Positions 58,723 through 64,000 of a DNA stretch of 64,000 nt are shown here, in pieces. Every line of letters starts with the position of its first letter. Positions within the stretch are counted from its first letter, which is position 1. Location: positions 620,001-684,000 of the forward strand of contig JAJHTX010000011.1 in NCBI GenBank assembly GCA_032164295.1, read 5' to 3'. The translations under genes and the position numbers were made by a program. The notes below the pieces were generated by a model that saw nothing but the letters and a program-made list of their open reading frames with translations, had not been told where the DNA came from and did not search any database. Origin of the DNA: Inonotus obliquus (Eukaryota; Basidiomycota; Agaricomycetes; Hymenochaetales; Hymenochaetaceae).

Positions 58723-59877
58723 TTAAAGTGATGAGCACCTACATAACGTCTCGCAAAAGACTTCGATCCCTACCTTCTTCCCATTTTCCACGCAATATTG
58801 AAGATCCAGTTCCCCCAAAGCCTTCTCTGTCCCCTTGAAACAAACAGACTTCAGGTACAATGATCCCATTTTCAGCTCCTTGGCGCGAGTCATATAGAAG
58901 ATGGCACATTTGATGCTCGAATCGTAAAACGAGCGTCTTGTATTGAAGATAATGAGGTGGACGAGAAGAGGAGGGAAGATATCCTGTGAACAAAGTGAAT
59001 ACTTTGGCATATAGTCGAACACTCCTGGATAGATGTGGAGGACTGCGAGTGAGCGCAACATCATGAGTCGATAATCCATATAAGCACTACTGCTTGTGTA
59101 TGCTGGTAAGAGTGTTAGGAGTTCCATAAACCCTCCAATGGCATAGATTGGTGCCCATATGTCGGAAATTTCGTAATTGCCGTCGATTATTACAAGGGCA
59201 CGAGGACGAATGTTACTCGGAAGGAACATTTCCTGTTCCACAACGTCGCAGTCATATAGACATAGATACCTGAGCAGCGGCATGTTGGGCCAGTCCAAGG
59301 GGTAATCCGTGGTGAATGCATAATGCCTGATAACGAGGTGGTCAAGTACCGGGAAAGAAAACTCGGATCCTAGTCGAAAAAATCCATGCGACCAGTCATC
59401 GAGAGGCTCGATATCCAACCGAGTAAGCATGGTTCTGTTCCTACTCCAGACCTGCTTGAACAACGAAGCATGATTCGCAAAGACGGACAGGTACTCGGTG
59501 CAGTACTTTGTGGTGGGAGACTGAGACTTTATTGGAGGTTTGGACATAAGTGATGTACCGAGTTGAGATACGTCTCAATAGCCGGCGAGCAAGGATCCAG
59601 ACACGCATCGGGGCTTTTACCATAAGCCTGGAGGAACGCGAATGATCGAACTAAAGGTCGGAGATCTTCTCGTTTGCAAAGGGTGATGGCCAGAGTCGAT
59701 AAATCCCGCACGCTAGTAATGAGTACGTCCCTGTACAATACCACTCTTGCTGCTTCGCACCATGACTTGCTGACGAGGGTCGCCACAAAAAGCGTAGGCT
59801 GTAGAATAGATTTTGCGTAGTACCATGGAGCACGATGGACTCGCCGTTCAACCTCGAGTATCTTGAACACCTGTAGC
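58723..59877 (-). pseudogene. F-box-like gene, C-terminal part, cut by hAT element 2
   Basis: The reading frame VFKILEVERRVHRAPWYYAK, then TLFVATLVSKSWCEAARVVL, resembles the F-box start of fungal F-box/LRR-like proteins. It continues through LNSVHHLCPNLQ, then must change frame near 59550 (or use a very short intron of 38 bp) to reach SPTTKYCTEYLSVFANHASL and the long C-terminal part ending ETLCRCSSL. At 59877 the coding sequence stops at the edge of a transposon; its missing beginning lies beyond it at 62881-63007 in the same frame. It belongs to a small family, with a decayed copy at 42140-42990. In its present state it should not produce the full protein unless the element is removed. Confidence 0.75.
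59870..59877. repeat. 8-bp target-site duplication, left (element 2)
   Basis: CCTGTAGC; the partner is at 62881-62888. It lies inside the coding sequence of the F-box-like gene. Confidence 0.88.
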
Positions 59878-60094
59878 TAGGGTTGCCGAAGTCCGGTCCT
59901 GGACCGTGTGGACCGCAGTCCGGACACGGACCGAACCAACAGTCCAGTCCAGTTCAGGTCCGGTTCAGCTGAGGTCCAGGTTGGTTCGGTCCTTGGTCCG
60001 GCTCCCTTCTGTTTTTCCGGACCGGGGTGGACCAGTCCGGACCTGGACTGGACCGGTTTGGCAGGTACGCAACGGACCACATTCCGTATTAAGA

Positions 60095-60832
<738 letters not shown>

Positions 60833-60944
60833 TAACTAACCTTCCACACCCCTTTCACGTCAGGAACAAATGCTTGTCCACCGAGTTGAAAGGATTGTGC
60901 TAAAATTTTGATTCGATTAGGAACGCCGATCGAAACTACCCCGG

Positions 60945-61721
60945 ATGGGACCGGTTAATTTCACTGGCCGGAGACGATCAGGATCGACAGCGAGAAGCGA
61001 AGAACACGCGAATCTAATACAATCCGAAGCCGACGATCAAGAAGCATCGGCTAGCAACGCTAATCCCGACGATCACACTAAACCTTCGCAAACGATGCAG
61101 CAAGTACAGCAACCCCCAACGGCTTGCTATAAATGCAGAAGAGTGCGACAGATCATCGAAGACCTACACAAGATAATACTACGGGAGGCAACGGGCATGT
61201 TGACATATCATGTGTCCAGCGAACGAGCAACAGCTTATCGAGAATATCACAATCCCCCGGAGGTCGTTCGAAATCGCACGAGGTCAACAATAGCAATGGA
61301 TACGGCAATAGGCATGCAACCAAAGACGCACTGGACAATAGTAGGAATCCACGACATATTAGCACTCGAGTGCCCAAGCACATTCGTGGAGATCAGTGCA
61401 GACTATGTTACGAACCGCCGCTCACCGATAACAGCGGCATGGGTTGCAAACACACTCAGGGAACTATGGGCATACTGCAAAGCTATTCGACTACAAGGAG
61501 ACCTATACCTAGGCTGGAGAATACCTTCGAACGATACTCGACGAAGTGTACGGCTACTCATCGCCATAGGCACATACGTTAAACCACCTTGGTTTCCCCA
61601 CGATGATATCCGATGTCGAATCACACTTGACGGCCCCGAACAAGAGTCCCGAGGCGACAAGCAAATCACAGCCTTCATAGCCCCAGATGCTATACAACGG
61701 AACCCCGACGGAATTCCTTAA
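60945..61721 (+). CDS. ORF of unknown origin inside element 2
   Basis: 258 codons from MGPVNFTGRRRSGSTARS, with a Gln/Pro-rich part and a short CYKCRRVRQ. It then has a globular-looking stretch (TVGIHDILALECPSTFVEI region) without a known motif. It could be a gag-like remnant of a retroelement, because the following 61.7-62.2 kb contains a TATAAATAG box (62052) and a pyrimidine-rich stretch like a long terminal repeat, but no LTR pair is seen. Another frame of 149 codons overlaps it, so even its coding status is uncertain. Confidence 0.3.
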   Translation: MGPVNFTGRRRSGSTARSEEHANLIQSEADDQEASASNANPDDHTKPSQTMQQVQQPPTACYKCRRVRQIIEDLHKIILREATGMLTYHVSSERATAYREYHNPPEVVRNRTRSTIAMDTAIGMQPKTHWTIVGIHDILALECPSTFVEISADYVTNRRSPITAAWVANTLRELWAYCKAIRLQGDLYLGWRIPSNDTRRSVRLLIAIGTYVKPPWFPHDDIRCRITLDGPEQESRGDKQITAFIAPDAIQRNPDGIP

Positions 61722-62880
61722 ATGCACGAGCAACTGCGGACAAGCGAACTTTAACTACGGCGCAGCCATGCAAAACCAATGGCATATGAACACGCATTCA
61801 ATGACTCACTCACTGACTCACTCTATGCACAGGGCGCAGCACAAGGCCGACCCCGAGCATAGGTTTCAATTCAGTTCAAGTCAAGATGAGTCAACGCCGA
61901 GTCATCGCCTTGCACAGTGCGCAGTCGATGAGTCAATCCGCAGCAGAACAATGGAATTACCAGACGAGTTAGGAAGCTAGAACAACGAATCAGATCGAGA
62001 GTAGGAACTACGGAGCGTAGGAAGTGGTCCGTCCACAACATGAGGAAAAGGTATAAATAGTTGTAGACTTAGACCGTAGCTCCCCATCTTTCTTTCGATC
62101 GTCTTGTACATCGAGTCCTCTTAGGCATCTAGCTTCTAACCTGAAGACCACCTAATCTGCTTAACCTCTCTTACTCTACGGCGTGGAACGATTGATTAGT
62201 CGCCCACCGACTAGGGAAGCTTACGAACGGCAGTCGACACTGTCCTACTAGTCTGTCAACGAGGTTGAGGCCCGACTTGATCAGCCAAACGAAAACGTCT
62301 GAGGCAACGCTTAGTATACTTGGGAATCTGCCCTGCTTGTGAAAACCGAGTAGGCTCCGGAAACTCTTAGAAAAGCATCGCCGAACCCGTAACACTGAGG
62401 AGACCGTCCTATTGTGGTTACTGTATAGTCCCTTTAGGGCGAGCGTTTTCTAACACGAGTCTACCTGCAATAACGACTTCGATCGACACCCAGATAACTT
62501 CGTTTGCAAGTGACGATAGTTGGGCAACCATGCTGTTCACGGTTTCACCCTGCACATCTACGTCGACAACCTTGGACAAGTCCCGTGCGCGACAGCCTTT
62601 GTGACTCACAAAATCGAACGCACTTGGTTAGTGATGTTTCTAAAACTTCGACAGTGTGCATGGCAAACCAGATATTCACAGAATATTGGAATTAACAATA
62701 ATACATCTGGTCCAGGTCCGGACCAGGGTCGGACCTGGACCGAACCAAATGTCCAGTCCAAGTGTGGTCCGCCAGCCGTCCAGTCCTGGTCCATACAAAG
62801 AGCTGGAAAGTGGACCGGTCCGGTTCGAGGTCCAGGCAAAAGTGACTGGACCGGACAAGGACCGGACTTCGGCAACCCTA

Positions 62881-62888
62881 CCTGTAGC
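62881..62888. repeat. 8-bp target-site duplication, right (element 2)
   Basis: CCTGTAGC, direct repeat of 59870-59877. Confidence 0.88.
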
Positions 62889-63007
62889 CAAACGTCGAAC
62901 AGCACATTGCATGGTGTAAAGGACGAGGACTTCTTCGATTTCTTGCGATTGATTTTGTTGTATGCTCCTCGAATTAGTGGGATGTTTAGCAGAGCAACCC
63001 ATTGCAT
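62881..63007 (-). pseudogene. F-box-like gene, N-terminal part, separated by hAT element 2
   Basis: From ATG at 63005-63007 the frame reads MQWVALLNIPLIRGAYNKIN and ends FTPCNVLFDVWLQ at the transposon edge. Removing the element and one 8-bp copy makes this frame continue directly into VFKILEVERRVH at 59877 without a shift. The same junction sequence, uninterrupted, is present in the decayed paralog at about 42152-42185. Confidence 0.7.
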
Positions 63008-64000
63008 TGGGAATTGAGAAAGGATTCACTTAAGACATGAATCGGAATCGGATTGGCAGCAGTGAGAGCGAAGACGGAACATGCCGACAGTGAATTAGGG
63101 CGGAGTGGGAATTCTTACACGTGTTGTACAACAATATGAACTCCGCGTAAAATCGTGTTCCAAGTCCACGTCAACAACACGCTCATATCTATATTATGGC
63201 CCTTGAGCAATCAGCAGCTCTATCATCTTCCATCATGCTTTGCAGGCTCCGTCTTGCCCAAGATCATGACCTCCTATTGAAATATGAAATATTCGAAGTT
63301 TGCACTTGATCAGCTTTCTTTGTCATCGCTAAATTTAGAAACTGCAGATCGTCCTTCTTCACTATTCTCTGTACTATCACTGCCGTGTCAAATTTCATTT
63401 ATTCGGGACCGGATGGAATAGTATCGGGAAGGTAACGGGAGACTCTTGAGAAAACAAACAGTAGAGCAAAACTAACTGGTATTGAGTGGTCAATCAAGCA
63501 CCAGCCGGAATCCGATTCGTACCTCTAACTCGTTCATTTACACGCAATTCGAGAAAAGAGGATATATCGAATACCTGCTACCGGTATTGTCCCTACGTTT
63601 CAGTTTTTCTTCCCTTTCGTACCATCCACACTTTCTGCATGATAAGGATTATTCAAGTTAGGCGCATGATTTGAATGGCATGCCAAGTGAATTGGAATAC
63701 ACTGGGTCGGTGGTCACTGGTTGGACAATGCAGCGAAAACATCAGTTATGTATTATGTCAGTCCACTATGTGAAAACGAAACGTTGCTTTACTACTGGTC
63801 AAATACGTCTAAGCTGTCTACTATGAACTTGAAGATGCAATGCAAACAAATATGACGAACATGGTCAACGTAACGTAAACCCAACCCATTAAAAGCTAGA
63901 ATAGCGGCATAATAAGTAACCTGCTCGAGCTAGTCAAACCAGAGTGGCGAATACTTACGCGAGATCCCCCAAGAGACTTCAATTTCTGCCTCCCTTCCAG
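63008..64000. other. Right end, no gene recognised
   Basis: No motif-bearing frame. On the minus strand a GTAAGT donor (63954-63959) follows a short open end reading EGRQKLKSLGGS, which may be an exon of a gene lying beyond base 64000. Confidence 0.3.

Overview
This is nuclear DNA of a filamentous fungus, most likely an agaricomycete (mushroom-type) basidiomycete. Genes sit on both strands and are broken by many GT-AG introns of about 45-65 bp. Several proteins resemble basidiomycete families: paired C2H2 zinc-finger regulators, a Dam1 subunit with a long C-terminal part, and a multi-pass membrane family. hAT and Tc1/mariner-type DNA transposons are present. There are no bacterial operon signatures. 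The genus cannot be told from the sequence. All exon models below were read by eye and checked for phase unless stated.

Layout. 1-12.4 kb: a left-truncated 5-formyltetrahydrofolate cyclo-ligase, a small Tc1/mariner-like inverted-repeat element, DNA primase small subunit and PIG-P (head to head), a microsatellite-rich block, and a C2H2 regulator. 12.4-20.7 kb is long and has no gene I can assign. 20.7-37.8 kb is a dense housekeeping block: macro-domain protein, mitochondrial Met-tRNA formyltransferase, sugar transporter, RAD51-paralog, nickel/cobalt transporter, Dam1, LSm8 and an RMD1-family (DUF155) protein.

38.1-42.1 kb is the most unusual part. Three tandem copies of a small unrecognised gene (one broken) repeat with a period of about 1.68 kb. 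Spacers, introns and last exon are almost the same in each copy, while the other exons have diverged strongly. The variable exons are modules flanked by phase-1 introns. 42.1-43.0 kb is a decayed copy of an F-box-like gene. 45.1-53.2 kb holds a membrane protein, a coiled-coil protein, a cysteine-rich cation-efflux-like membrane protein and a MAT2B-like reductase.

53.8-63.0 kb is transposon territory. A 4,890-bp hAT element has matching ends, an 8-bp target duplication and an apparently nearly intact transposase gene. It lies 7 bp past the stop codon of an F-box-like gene. That gene is itself split by a second, 3,003-bp hAT-like element, which carries a piece of a USP7/UBP15-type ubiquitin protease with its introns still in place. 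The last kilobase shows no clear gene.

The housekeeping genes do not form one pathway. Two concern formyl-folate (cyclo-ligase, Met-tRNA formyltransferase) and three concern chromosome replication, repair or segregation (primase, RAD51-paralog, Dam1). Four divergent gene pairs share short intergenic regions that probably act as two-way promoters.
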